Assembly (NCBI RefSeq): GCF_013096535.2
Contig: NZ_CP051265.2
Coordinates: 1,240,001-1,304,000 of the forward strand
Direction of reading: 5' to 3'
Origin: Wolbachia endosymbiont of Diaphorina citri
GTDB lineage: Bacteria > Pseudomonadota > Alphaproteobacteria > Rickettsiales > Anaplasmataceae
DNA: 64,000 nucleotides
Position numbers and translations under genes: made by a program. Below are positions 17,726 to 26,751 of the stretch, piece by piece. A model generated the notes under the pieces. The model did not search any database, was not told where the DNA came from, and saw nothing but the letters and a program-made list of their open reading frames with translations. The stretch's first letter is position 1, and the number at the start of each line of letters is the position of its first letter.

Positions 17726-18224
17726 ATGTCTGTGCATAGAAGTTGAGGTAATAGAAAGTGTAAATGCTAAAAGAAGAAAAGTAGAATTAGCAACGGTAAA
17801 GGCATTAAACAAAACGGCACTATGGTTAAAAGCGCAAGCAGCTAAGGAAATTAGTGAGGAAAAGAAGATAAAATTGACGTTAATGAGAAGAAGGCTAAGA
17901 ATTTTTAAGGCGAAAACTAGCAGATTAGAAGTGTTAATTAGAGCAAATCTCTATGACATTAGAGCATCGGCAATTGGCAAAATACAAAAAACAAGAAGAG
18001 GATCGAAAGTAGGAAAGCATGAGTTTATAGGAGGATTTGCAGCAGTTATGCCAAAAGGAAATAGCGGTATGTTTAAACGTGAAGGAAGAGCAGCATTGCC
18101 AATAAAGGAAGTTAAATTGTCACTCGAACCTGAGGCTTCAAGGATAGTAGGGAATCTTGTTAATTATGAAGTTGAGAAAGTCTTTACAAAATTTTTTGAA
18201 CGTGAATTGAGCTATAAAGGATGA
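17726..18224 (+). CDS. Minor tail protein Z-like, probably frameshifted at its 5' end
   Basis: The long frame (IEVEVIESVNAKRR to LSYKG, about 160 residues) has the basic helical N-terminus and GGFAAVMPKGNSGMF core of prophage minor tail protein Z / HK97 gp10-like proteins. No ATG opens this frame. The natural start ATG 17726 (MSVH) is out of frame and stops after six codons. Adding two bases after CAT (CATATAGAA for CATAGAA) would join them. The only in-frame start is GTG 17697, inside the preceding gene. So either a two-base deletion or an unusual start applies. Confidence 0.75.
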
Positions 18225-18694
18225 ATTTGAAAGATTTACATGATAAAATTTGTACCACGCTGAAGAGAGAAATACCAGCAATTCAAACTTGTGAAATTTA
18301 TCCATCGATAAGAAAAGAATTAGTAGCGCCAGCGTTATTTGTAGAGCTTGTGAGTTTAGAATCGGGAAAAGATCCTGGAACAGAGGAATTAGCCCTAAAA
18401 GCAAGATTTGAAGCGAGAATTGTAGTTGATGGAACAGTCGAGGATTCCTCGTTAGTTGTAAGGTCATTAGCAGCAGAAGTAGCAAGAGTAGTGAACAAGA
18501 ATACCTGGGAAAAGAATGTATCTCCGGCTGAATTTCTTTCTGCAGAGCCTGATGGATTTAGACCCGAATTAGATGCATATTTGGTGTGGATGGTTGATTG
18601 GAATCATCAGCTTCATTTAGGTAAATCAGTATGGGAAGAGGGGAAAATTAAACCACATACAATAAACGTAGGAAATATAAATGCTGGATCATAG
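18221..18694 (+). CDS. Phage tail-completion type protein (Gp37-like)
   Basis: 157 residues with the pattern LKREIPAIQTCEIYPSIRKE, then FVELVSLESGKDPGTEELALKARFEARIVV and RSLAAEVARVVN. This resembles the Gp37/tail-completion proteins found before baseplate genes in Mu-like and WO prophages. It overlaps minor tail protein Z by 4 bp (ATGA) and baseplate V by 14 bp, so it is part of a tight tail-assembly operon. Confidence 0.72.
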   Translation: MNLKDLHDKICTTLKREIPAIQTCEIYPSIRKELVAPALFVELVSLESGKDPGTEELALKARFEARIVVDGTVEDSSLVVRSLAAEVARVVNKNTWEKNVSPAEFLSAEPDGFRPELDAYLVWMVDWNHQLHLGKSVWEEGKIKPHTINVGNINAGS

Positions 18695-19145
18695 TTTTGC
18701 GATTTCAGAGCTGAATAGGAAGCTAGCAAACGTTATTCGTATAGGAATTGTAAAAGAAATAGATTATGAAAAAGCAAAAGTAAGAGTGAAAATAGGAGAA
18801 TTTTTAACAGATTATTTACCGTGGATAACAAGTAAAGCAGGAAAAGATAGAGATTGGTCTCCGCCAGATATTGATGAACAGGTTATGATATTTTCTCCTC
18901 TTGGTGAACTGTCATTAGGAGTGGTATTAGGAGGAATATATCAGGAAAAATACCCTGCACCAGAGAATAAAAAAGAAATAGATAGTGTGAAGTTTCAAGA
19001 TGGAACAAGATTGTTATATGATAAGGAAAAACATCATTTAGAGATTGAAGTAGTAGATAAAATAACACTGAAAGCTGGGGGATCAAGTATAGAAATGACA
19101 AAAAGTGGAATAAAACTGAAAGCAGAAAGGATCGACTTAAATTGA
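18681..19145 (+). CDS. Baseplate assembly protein V (spike)
   Basis: 154 residues. It has an OB-fold-like N-terminal half (IRIGIVKEIDYEKAKVRVKIGEFLTDYLPW), then PPDIDEQVMIFSPLGELSLGVVLGG. The C-terminal beta-helix-like repeats (LEIEVVDKITLKAGGSSIEM, then IKLKAERIDLN) are typical of gpV spikes. It punctures the target envelope together with the PAAR tip encoded next. It overlaps both neighbours. Confidence 0.88.
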   Translation: MLDHSFAISELNRKLANVIRIGIVKEIDYEKAKVRVKIGEFLTDYLPWITSKAGKDRDWSPPDIDEQVMIFSPLGELSLGVVLGGIYQEKYPAPENKKEIDSVKFQDGTRLLYDKEKHHLEIEVVDKITLKAGGSSIEMTKSGIKLKAERIDLN

Positions 19146-19396
19146 ACAAAGGAATAGTGAGGTTAGGAGACTACTGTGGAGAAGCTATACCACATTTCTG
19201 CATTAGCGGCAGTAATAATGTTTTTGTAAATGGTAAGCCAATGTGCAGACAAGGAGACAGTTTTAGTGAAGGAAGAGCATTAACTGAAGGATCAAAAACA
19301 GTGTTTTCAAATGGTCTTGGTATAGGAAGAGTAGGAGATATAGTTTCATGTGGGTTTAAAGTAATAAAAGGCAGTGAAAGCGTCTTTGCAAAATAG
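19142..19396 (+). CDS. PAAR-repeat spike tip protein
   Basis: 84 residues. Gly-rich PAAR-like repeats are visible: IVRLGDYCGE, NVFVNGKPMCRQGDSF, TVFSNGLGIGRVGDIVSCG and ESVFAK. His and Cys residues (HFC, MCRQ, SCG) could bind the tip metal. The start is TTG 19142, overlapping gpV by 4 bp. It caps the gpV spike. Confidence 0.87.
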   Translation: MNKGIVRLGDYCGEAIPHFCISGSNNVFVNGKPMCRQGDSFSEGRALTEGSKTVFSNGLGIGRVGDIVSCGFKVIKGSESVFAK

Positions 19397-19398
19397 AA

Positions 19399-19734
19399 AT
19401 GAAGGGTATGGATGCTAAAACAGGAAAAACGTTAGAAGGAATAGAGCACTTAAAGCAGTCGATAATTGATATACTGACCACTCCTATTAATAGTAGAATA
19501 ATGAGGAGAGATTATGGGTCAAGATTATTTGAATTGGTGGATAAGCCAATAAATAGAGATTTAACACTTGAGATATATGCAGCAACAGGAGAAGCTTTGG
19601 AAAAATGGGAAAAGAGATTTAAGTTAGAAAAAGTAAAAGTTGAAGGAGTAAAAGAAGGGAGAGTAACATTGAATTTAGAAGGTGTCTATCTTTCAGAAGG
19701 TAAGTTCATAAATATTAATGGAGTAGTTGTTTAA
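19399..19734 (+). CDS. Baseplate assembly protein W (gp25-like)
   Basis: 111 residues. It has the gp25/gpW baseplate pattern: LKQSIIDILTTPINSRIMRR, then DYGSRLFELVDKPIN and the edge strand GRVTLNLEGVYL. It joins the baseplate wedge to the sheath. ATG 19399 is used here; ATG 19408 is equally possible. It is immediately followed by baseplate J. Confidence 0.88.
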   Translation: MKGMDAKTGKTLEGIEHLKQSIIDILTTPINSRIMRRDYGSRLFELVDKPINRDLTLEIYAATGEALEKWEKRFKLEKVKVEGVKEGRVTLNLEGVYLSEGKFININGVVV

Positions 19735-19736
19735 AA

Positions 19737-20528
19737 ATGCAGCAGCCAAATATTATCGAACGACTGAACTTTGAAGAGATTTTTTCTCGGATGAAGGAAG
19801 AGTTAGTGAAGTGTGATGCAAGTTTTACAGCATTAGTAGAAAGTGATCCAGCAATGAAGGTATTAGAAGTAGCAGCATGGAGGGAATTGTTATTAAGACA
19901 AAGAATAAATGAATCAGTAAAGAGCAATTTACTAAAATTTGCGACAGGAGAAGATCTTGATAATTTGGCTGAGTTTTATGGAGTAGAGAGAGAAAAAGAA
20001 GAAGAGGACGAACGATTTAGAAAAAGAATTAAAGCAAAGATAATAGGTTGGAGCACATGTGGGAGCAAGGAGTATTATAGGTATCATGCACTGTCAGCAG
20101 ATAGAAGAGTAAAGGATGCATTAGTAGAATCACCAGTGGCTGGAAGTGTGCAAATTTCAATCTTATCAACACAAACTGGCATAGTGTCAGAAGAGCTACT
20201 AGAAATTGTAAAAAAGCAGGTTACTAGAGATGATATAAGGGTTTTAACCGATACAGTAACAGTAATTGGTTGCAATATTACGGAAATAGATATTCACAGC
20301 AGAATGAGCATAAGTCCTCTGATATCGAAAGAGGAAATCAAGAAACAGTTCATTAAGAAGTTTGAAGCAAGTAGAAGGCTGGGATGGAACGTTACAAGAT
20401 CATGGATAATAGCGAATTTGTTTGTGGAAGGAGTAGAAAACGTAGAATTAATCGAGCCAAAAGAGGATATTGTGATACTAGGGAACGAGTGTGCAAATTT
20501 GCGAAATTTAAAATGCTATTACCACTAA
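19737..20528 (+). CDS. Baseplate protein J
   Basis: 263 residues, the P2/Mu gpJ size. Visible features are IIERLNFEEIF, SDPAMKVLEVAAWRELLLRQ, LLKFATGEDLDNLAEFYGV, the GWSTCGSKEYYRYHALSAD region and VQISILSTQTG. It is a wedge component of contractile baseplates. Its end overlaps the start of tail protein I by 16 bp. Confidence 0.9.
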   Translation: MQQPNIIERLNFEEIFSRMKEELVKCDASFTALVESDPAMKVLEVAAWRELLLRQRINESVKSNLLKFATGEDLDNLAEFYGVEREKEEEDERFRKRIKAKIIGWSTCGSKEYYRYHALSADRRVKDALVESPVAGSVQISILSTQTGIVSEELLEIVKKQVTRDDIRVLTDTVTVIGCNITEIDIHSRMSISPLISKEEIKKQFIKKFEASRRLGWNVTRSWIIANLFVEGVENVELIEPKEDIVILGNECANLRNLKCYYH

Positions 20529-21268
20529 ACGCAACAAAACAAGAAAAAGCGCTGGTAGATGCGATGGATTATAAAGTAGATCCAAGCTGTATAAGAGGGT
20601 TTAAATTTAGATTAGAAGAAAGAATATTACCTTGGCTAATTGAGGAATATGAATTGGGGGAAATATTACGCTGGGTAAAAGATAGAAGAAAAGCCATAGT
20701 AGAAGGAGTAAAATTTCAGCGTTTAAGAGGAACCCCAGCATCACTCAAAATAGCACTAAAATGGGCAAATATAGAAGATATTACAATCATTGAGGAGCCA
20801 CCTGGAAAACATTTTTTGAGCTGCAGATAGGTATAAAAGATGTTCCAAATGACTTTTTTGTAGATGCAGTAGTAGAACTTGCAAAGCTGTCATTGCCAGC
20901 AAGATCGCGGCTAATGAGGATGTTTAATGATTACTACAACGTTGATAGGTTTATTTTAGATGAAAGCTTTTTTGGAAATTTGTTATCGGAGTACTCAGGG
21001 ATAAAGGTTGAAAAGGATGGACCAGTATTATCGTTTGGTCGGAAGAATACATTTGAGCTAAAAAGCTTAAATCCAAATTTTAAGTTTAGTACTTTTCGTG
21101 TTCATTATGAGCAGGCATTTAGTAATGACGTATATCGGTTAGATGTGGCAGTACTTGGAGAAACAGAACCTCACATAAAGGATTACCAAGGCATTTATGA
21201 AAGAAGTCATCAGTGGTATAACGTAAAAGCACTATATCCATTACCACAGAGTTTATTACCATCGATTA

Positions 21269-21276
21269 AATTTGCA
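21269..21276. repeat. Target-site duplication of IS256, left
   Basis: AATTTGCA, repeated at 22618-22625 on the other side of the element; it codes for KFA of the interrupted tail gene. Confidence 0.9.
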
Positions 21277-22617
21277 GAGGATGTTCAAAAAAGTGTGTCA
21301 AACCGAATTTTTAATTCAACTCAATCTTTAATCTACTAGGGAAAAAAATATCGAGTTGAGATATAGATAATGCCCAATCATGTACAGGCATCGTCCATTT
21401 CTCTTCCACCTTTCTTATAGCACAATATACCAGCTTGTACAAGGCATTTATGCTGGTGAATGCGCCTTTGGTCTTGGTAAATTTCCTAATTTGCCTGTGT
21501 AGCCCCTCGATGAGATTAGTGGTATAAATTAGCCTTCTAACAGGACCTGAATACTTGAAGTAACCAGATAAACTTTCCCAATTGTTCTGCCAAGATTTTA
21601 CAACTAATGGATACTTTTCGCCCCATTTTTCCTCCAGCTCAAGCAAATAATTTTCTGCAATTTCTTTACTTGTAGCGCGGTATATTTTTTTTAAATCATT
21701 CATGAAAACTTTTACATCTTTGCTTGATACGTATTTCAGAGAGTTCCGTATTTGATGCACTACACATAGCTGTACTTCCACATTAGGAAATACGCTATTT
21801 ATAGCTGCAGGAAAGCTTTTTAGGCCATCGACACAAGCTATCAAAATGTCTTCTATTCCTCTCTCTTTCAAGTCATTTAATACGCCTAACCAGAAGCTAG
21901 CTCCCTCGCTTTCTGCTAAGTAAAAACCCAGTACTTCTTTTCTGCCATTTTGGTCTATTCCTAATATGTTATACATGCACTTACTTACACAGCGACCGTC
22001 TTCTTTTACCTTAAAAAACATCCCATCCATAAATACTATTGGATACACTGATTGCAGTGGACGGCTACGCCATTCATTGATTATAGGTAGTAATTTATCT
22101 GTAATTCCAGATATCTCTGCTGCAGATATTTTATGGTCATAAATTTCTTCCACATATGATGCTATATCTCTGTATCCCACACCACTTGCAAACATGTTCA
22201 AGACCTTTGTTTCAAGTTCTGGATGTAGGCTTGTTTGCCTTTTTTTCACTATCTGTGGTTCAAAACTTCCCTCTCTGTCTCTTGGTGTCAATAGTTCAAA
22301 TGAACCTGCACTTGTTTTCAAAGTTTTTCCATTCCTTCCGTTTCTACGATTGTTTTCTTCGCTTTCAGTAGATAAATGATGTTCTATTTCACCCTCCAAG
22401 CTTGCTTCAAGTAGCCTTTTTACAAATGGCGTTAATGCACCATCTTTTCCCATTAATGGTCTACCTTCTCGTATAGACGACAAGATATTTGTTTCTAATT
22501 CTTTATAATCTACCAAACCAGTAGTTCTATCTGCTATTCTTTGACTCATGTCAAACCTCCATTTTTATCTCAATTATATTTTACTTCTCGGTTTGACACA
22601 CTTTTTTGAACATCCCC
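21277..22617 (-). mobile_element. IS256-family (mutator) element with 8-bp target duplication
   Basis: 1,341 bp. The terminal inverted repeats are GRGGATGTTCAAAAAAGTG type (left GAGG..., right complement GGGG...), extending about 30 bp. An 8-bp duplication, AATTTGCA, flanks it (21269-21276 and 22618-22625), within the tail protein I gene. The transposase is intact, so the insertion may be recent. Confidence 0.93.
21311..22549 (-). CDS. IS256-family transposase
   Basis: 412 residues, full length for the mutator/IS256 family. The DDE catalytic positions are visible: VFMDGMFFKV (first Asp, about 176), ACVDGLKSFPAAI (second Asp, about 240) with the family VxDG motif, and the Glu in YTTNLIEGLHRQIRK (about 343). 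VVHQIRNSLKYV is the conserved C/H region. The N-terminus has the DNA-binding helical part with LEGEIEHHL. No damage is seen. Confidence 0.95.
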   Translation of the reverse strand: MSQRIADRTTGLVDYKELETNILSSIREGRPLMGKDGALTPFVKRLLEASLEGEIEHHLSTESEENNRRNGRNGKTLKTSAGSFELLTPRDREGSFEPQIVKKRQTSLHPELETKVLNMFASGVGYRDIASYVEEIYDHKISAAEISGITDKLLPIINEWRSRPLQSVYPIVFMDGMFFKVKEDGRCVSKCMYNILGIDQNGRKEVLGFYLAESEGASFWLGVLNDLKERGIEDILIACVDGLKSFPAAINSVFPNVEVQLCVVHQIRNSLKYVSSKDVKVFMNDLKKIYRATSKEIAENYLLELEEKWGEKYPLVVKSWQNNWESLSGYFKYSGPVRRLIYTTNLIEGLHRQIRKFTKTKGAFTSINALYKLVYCAIRKVEEKWTMPVHDWALSISQLDIFFPSRLKIELN

Positions 22618-22625
22618 AATTTGCA
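22618..22625. repeat. Target-site duplication of IS256, right
   Basis: AATTTGCA, the partner of 21269-21276. Confidence 0.9.
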
Positions 22626-22808
22626 AAAGCGCAGATAGTCTTATCAGATCAACTATGTTTTTTAAAATTTTTTGAATTTAGTTTCATTACAACTTTTGTT
22701 TGTAATTTTGTTTTTTATTCGAGTAAAAAGTGCATTTTTGACAATAAAAACCCTAACTTAATCATAGAAAAATTTTGTATCAAACAACAGTTACTGCTTA
22801 GATCTTAT

Positions 22809-22875
22809 GGTTAACGAATATGTGGATAAATACTTTAAATGTGTGTAGACGTATTTATCCACATATTCGTTAACC
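22809..22875 (-). other. Long hairpin after transposase copy 2
   Basis: A perfect 25-bp stem (22809-22833 / 22851-22875) with a 17-nt loop, downstream of the transposase in element orientation. The stem differs from that of copy 1 at several positions and is longer, yet both arms changed together; the loop is nearly the same. This pattern suggests selection on structure. Confidence 0.7.
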
Positions 22876-22895
22876 TATTTTCTATGCAGATTTTT

Positions 22896-23840
22896 TTAAT
22901 TCACATTGACTGCTTCTTTAAGCCTCGCATTGGCAATTACTATGATTTTACGCATTAGAGCTGTCATAGCCACCATCTTCTTTTTACCTTTACCAACAAG
23001 CCTTGAATAGAAGCCACCAAGCGCAGACTTAGACCTTGAAGCAGACATCGCAGCTGTAAAAAGCTTTTCACGAACGTTGCTTCTGCCACCACTTATTCTG
23101 CGATAACCAATAGTTTTACCACTTTCTTTCGGATGAGGTGCAACTCCAGCAAGACTTGCAATTTCTCCCCTACTTACATAACCAAGTTCTGGCATTAGAC
23201 ACAGAAAATCTTGAGATAATTTTGCACCTATTCCTGGAACTGTTTTAAGGATTTTTTGGCGCTTTTGTAACTCTGGATTCTCATCAATAATTTTTTGTAT
23301 GGTATTGTTGAGCTCATCTATCTGGCTATTAAAGAATTCAATAGTTTTCTGACAGCTTTCTTTTATATGGTCGTTTTCAGGTGCTGCAAGCCTAGATTTC
23401 TCTTGAGCTCTCATTTTTGTAATGTCATCACGACGTTGACAAAGTGCAACTAAGGTTGTTTGTTCTTTTGACATAGGTGCAAATAGAGATAGAGTACTAT
23501 AGCGTTCAAACCCATACTGAGCAAGGGCTCTTGCATCTGATTGATCAGACTTTGCTAAAGTTCCATGAGATAGAACAAAGCTTTTTACTTTGCGAGTATT
23601 AGCTCGATGTACAGCAATATCTTTATCAACAAGAAAATGTGCTAAGCCAAGCTCATATTTTCCAGTGTTTTCCAGAGTTACTAAAGAATTAGGTAAGATA
23701 TTTGAAAAATCTTGAAACAATTGTTGCCAGCCAGCAGTATCATTGTCGAATTCGACAGCATTCTTCTGTTTGTGAACTGCAACAACATTTTTAAATTTTC
23801 CGATATCAATGCCAATAAAATTTTGATAAGATGTAATCAT
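22896..23840 (-). CDS. IS110-family transposase (DEDD recombinase), copy 2
   Basis: 314 residues, very similar to copy 1 from FIGIDIGKFKNVVAVHK through the Tnp20 domain (VPGIGAKLSQDFL, SLAGVAPHPKESGKTIGYRR, AAMSASRSKS). It differs at scattered positions and ends early (EAVNVN). The DEDD acidic residues are kept. It is the recombinase that would use the bridge RNA encoded just upstream. Confidence 0.92.
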   Translation of the reverse strand: MITSYQNFIGIDIGKFKNVVAVHKQKNAVEFDNDTAGWQQLFQDFSNILPNSLVTLENTGKYELGLAHFLVDKDIAVHRANTRKVKSFVLSHGTLAKSDQSDARALAQYGFERYSTLSLFAPMSKEQTTLVALCQRRDDITKMRAQEKSRLAAPENDHIKESCQKTIEFFNSQIDELNNTIQKIIDENPELQKRQKILKTVPGIGAKLSQDFLCLMPELGYVSRGEIASLAGVAPHPKESGKTIGYRRISGGRSNVREKLFTAAMSASRSKSALGGFYSRLVGKGKKKMVAMTALMRKIIVIANARLKEAVNVN

Positions 23841-23844
23841 AATA

Positions 23845-24023
23845 ACCTCGATTAGTTTTAATTAATTTAAGATTGTAAACGGGTGCATACATATGTCCCA
23901 TGCAACTATTCAAACGTATCGAGAGATGGGCTAGTGTACCTTGATCCGAACGGTTATAATACCAACAGTTGGTCGGTCGCACACGCCCGTGATAACTCTA
24001 TTCCTATAGTGAGTAGGGTTATC
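23845..24023 (-). ncRNA. Candidate bridge RNA of IS110 copy 2
   Basis: Same fold as in copy 1. In element orientation the target loop holds CCAACT (plus strand 23967-23972), identical to the six bases left of the core at its insertion site (24065-24070 on the plus strand). It also holds TTCGGAT (23944-23950), whose last six bases pair with the core plus right target ATCTGA with one G-U. The donor-loop segments ATAGTTG (23903-23909) and TTTACAAT (23872-23879) match the element ends exactly as in copy 1. A basal stem (GATAAC / GTTATC) shows compensatory changes relative to copy 1 (GATAG / CTATC). Confidence 0.72.
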
Positions 24024-24565
24024 TTCCCTCTTATCTCCTTTATATCATATTTTTAACTTACAATAGTTGGGATTTAGGAGACATAAATACGTGCTTTCCA
24101 GTTAGTAGCGTAGAAGAAAGAGGAAATAAATTTGTATTGGGAAGCGATAAACTTTCAGGGCAATATTGGAATTTAAAACACAAGCCAATTTTAGAAAGAT
24201 TTAGCGTTACTCACAACTATAAAGTAGAAAATTATACAGATCAGAAGGTCAGAAAATATGTTTTAGCAGAACACAACGTTTACTATAAAAATGATTTGGA
24301 TTCAGAGCAAAAAGACTCAATACACGAATTAGAAAAGCACATTTTAGTATTTTACCTGGGAGTACTGAAGTGGCATGAACATCGACATTTGCACAGAAGT
24401 TGGAAAGATAGTCGAATAATATCTCTAATAAGTTAAGTACTTATATTTAGATACTCATATATTATATTAATAATAGGTAAAAGTGTATGAAATAAAAAGA
24501 AAAAGACTTGCTTTCTCATGCTAAAAAGGACATGACTTGAATAGCAGCAGGTAAATATAAGAAAT

Positions 24566-25309
24566 TTGTCTGGTGCTAGAAAAGCTAATTTTGTGAGGTA
24601 TGAAATGAGTTTTAGCAAGTTTTTTAAAGAAGTATCAAGTAACGGATTTAAAGACATTAATAAAAGAAATGAAGAAGGAGAGACGATCTTGCATCAAGCA
24701 GTAGAAATCTCTGATTACAAAACAGTGAGATTATTAATAAAAAAAGGAGCAGAGGTAAATGCAAGAGATAAAAATGGTTATACACCTCTACACTGTGCAG
24801 TATTCGCAAAGAGTTTAGAAAATGTAAAAGTGCTGCTAAGGTCGGGAGCAGAAGTAAATGCCACTCAATATGTCACTGGATGTACGCCACTCCACTCTGC
24901 GTGCAAGATGGGAGGAGCAGGAGTTGAAATAATAAAAGAGCTGGTAAAGGCTGGAGCTGAAGTTAATCAACTGAATAAGTACGGCGCAACGCCAATGTAT
25001 TACATCTGGGAAAGTGAAAAGTATCGTCTATGTGATAGCAAAGAGAGTGAAAAGGCGAGTAAATTTTTGAGAGAAAAAGGAGGAATAACAAAAAGTAGAG
25101 AACTGACGTGCTATGGAATAGAGGGGCTAGTGGGAGAAATAGCAGACATGTTGAATGGAAGCTACATGCCGGAGCTAAAAATAATAGAGATAGGAGAAAT
25201 AAGGAAGAGAGACAAATCGCTAATAAAGAAAGAATGTCAAAATTTAGCAAGCAAGATAATCAGCCAAGTGAATGCAATGATAGATGAGGTGGTAAAAAGG
25301 AAGGCTTAG
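24566..25309 (+). CDS. Ankyrin-repeat protein
   Basis: About 235-247 residues, depending on start (TTG 24566 or ATG 24605; the ATG giving MSFSKFFKEV is preferred). Three to four ankyrin repeats lie in the first half: ETILHQAVEISDYKTVRLLI, YTPLHCAVFAKSLENVKVLL, and CTPLHSACKM before VEIIKELVKAGAEVN. The second half is charged and helical with no known domain. It lies between tail and recombinase genes, where WO prophages usually carry ankyrin genes. It may be a host-directed protein; this is inference. Confidence 0.82.
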   Translation: MSGARKANFVRYEMSFSKFFKEVSSNGFKDINKRNEEGETILHQAVEISDYKTVRLLIKKGAEVNARDKNGYTPLHCAVFAKSLENVKVLLRSGAEVNATQYVTGCTPLHSACKMGGAGVEIIKELVKAGAEVNQLNKYGATPMYYIWESEKYRLCDSKESEKASKFLREKGGITKSRELTCYGIEGLVGEIADMLNGSYMPELKIIEIGEIRKRDKSLIKKECQNLASKIISQVNAMIDEVVKRKA

Positions 25310-25555
25310 GTTTAAAGAAAAGGTGGGGTAAGTTATGGTAAAGCTGGGTAAAAAAGATAAGTCACTATTAGAGAACTCGTTTAAAAATATTTATGAAAGA
25401 GACGAAAAAGGAAGAACAGCTCTACATTATGCAGTAGAGGTAAAAACAGTGAGGTTATTAATCGAAAAAGGAGTAGATGTGAATGCAGCAGATGTAAGAT
25501 GTACTAGACACAACTTAATCTGACAGGGATGAATTAACTGACAGAAGAATTGAGG

Positions 25556-26751
25556 TGTACTAGACACAACTTAATCTGACAGGGATGAATTAACTGACAG
25601 AAGAATTGAGGTAGTTAAAACTAATATCAGTCTCTTGTTTCATGCTACTAATATTTTTCTGAAAAGCAATGTGTTTGCTATTAAGAAAAGTCTGAGTAGG
25701 CGTTTTGCCATAGCAATATTTGCCTGAATGAGGCCTTGTCTCATTATAAGAACGCAACCAATGATCAACATCTATCTGCAGATCTTCCAAAGAATTGTAG
25801 ATTTTCTTGCGAAAAATAATATTGTAACACTCATCTTGCATAGTCTTATGGAATCTCTCGCATATGCCATTAGTTTGCGGAGAATTGGCTTTAGTTCTTG
25901 AGTGATCAATATTTTCGATTCCTAAGTATAACTGATAAGCGTGATTCTCTGGTTTGCCACAATATTCTGTACCTCTATCGGTCAAAATGCGCAATAATGG
26001 CACGCTTTGTACATCAAAAAATGGTATTACTCTATCATTCAGCAAGTCAGCAGCGGTAATAGCAGTTTTATCTGTATAAAGCTTAGCAAAAGCCACTCTC
26101 GAATAAGTATCAATAAAAGTTTGCTGATAGATTCTTCCTATACCCTTGATGTTGCCTACATAATAAGTATCTTGAGAACCTAAATAACCTGGATGCTCTG
26201 TTTCAATTTCACCATGTGCTTCCCTTTGTTCTTTAACTTTTTCTAAAGCCGCAAGTTGCTCCTCTGTTAGAATTATTCCATCTTGCATAACTTTTGCCTC
26301 AAGAGCCCTCAGTCTTTTTTTGAAGGTCTCAAGGTCATTTCTCAGCCATACAGATCTCACTCCACCTTCAGAGATTATTATGCCCCTTTTTCTCAGTTCA
26401 TTTGCAGCTCTTTGTTGTCCATATGCAGGAAATTCTGTTGCAATATTAACTACAGCTCTTTCCATGTCTTCAGAGACTCTGTTTGCCATAAGTGGTTTTT
26501 TCTTGCTTATCTCATGCAGCGCTTCTTCTCCTCCATTTTCATATAGTTCTTTGAATCTATAAAATGTATCCCTTGAATATCCCATAACCTTGCATGCTTG
26601 AGACACATTTCCAAGCTGTTTTGCTAGCTCTAGCAATCCTAGTTTCGGCTTTAGTATTTTTGTTTGTATCGTACTCATTTCTAACACTCCTTTCTTTTAT
26701 TATTTTATAACTTACTTTTTTAAAGTGTCAGATCAAGTCTTGTTTAATACA
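25556..26751 (-). mobile_element. IS481-family element B, inserted into element A
   Basis: 1,196 bp with both ends present (TGTACTAGACAC at left, complement TGTATTAAACAAG at right). It is flanked by a 7-bp duplication ATTGAGG (25549-25555 and 26752-26758) that lies inside the left end of element A. Because both start with the same sequence, the first 56 bp of the IS appear twice in a row (25500-25555, 25556-25611). Confidence 0.9.
25590..26687 (-). CDS. IS481-family transposase (intact, element B)
   Basis: 365 residues. An N-terminal HTH ([20 protein letters not shown]) is followed by a winged region ([20 protein letters not shown]) and the rve/DDE core: QQTFIDTYSRVAFAKLYTDK (first Asp), LLRILTDRGTEYCG (second Asp), and the Glu in TNGICERFHKTMQDECYN. 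C-terminal RSYNETRPHSGKYC is typical. ATG 26678 (MSTIQTK) is as likely a start as 26687. Confidence 0.93.
   Translation of the reverse strand: MLEMSTIQTKILKPKLGLLELAKQLGNVSQACKVMGYSRDTFYRFKELYENGGEEALHEISKKKPLMANRVSEDMERAVVNIATEFPAYGQQRAANELRKRGIIISEGGVRSVWLRNDLETFKKRLRALEAKVMQDGIILTEEQLAALEKVKEQREAHGEIETEHPGYLGSQDTYYVGNIKGIGRIYQQTFIDTYSRVAFAKLYTDKTAITAADLLNDRVIPFFDVQSVPLLRILTDRGTEYCGKPENHAYQLYLGIENIDHSRTKANSPQTNGICERFHKTMQDECYNIIFRKKIYNSLEDLQIDVDHWLRSYNETRPHSGKYCYGKTPTQTFLNSKHIAFQKNISSMKQETDISFNYLNSSVS

Larger units (their letters stand above)
22648..24064 (-). mobile_element. IS110-family element, copy 2 (with AT cores)
   Basis: A 1,413-bp element (22,650-24,062) lies between AT cores at 22,648-22,649 and 24,063-24,064, in the opposite orientation to copy 1. 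In element orientation its left end is TGTAAGTTAAAAATATG and its right end ACATAGTTG. It interrupts tail protein I only 24 bp beyond the IS256 duplication. The leader, transposase and downstream hairpin are all present. Confidence 0.9.
20513..24436 (+). pseudogene. Tail protein I, broken by a frameshift, IS256 and IS110
   Basis: Pieces: 20513-20816, 20817-21276, 22626-22649 and 24065-24436. The start is MLLPLNATKQEKALVDAMDY, with ILPWLIEEYELGEIL and RGTPASLKIALKWANIE as in P2-type gpI. At 20811-20816 one T is missing from a T-run (PGKHFF then ELQIGIKD in the next frame). IS256 splits IKFA from KAQIVLSD, and IS110 splits SD from SWDLGDINTC. Restoring the base and removing both elements gives 386 in-frame codons ending RIISLIS. 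Gene order after baseplate J supports tail protein I. The product is certainly lost now. Confidence 0.85.
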
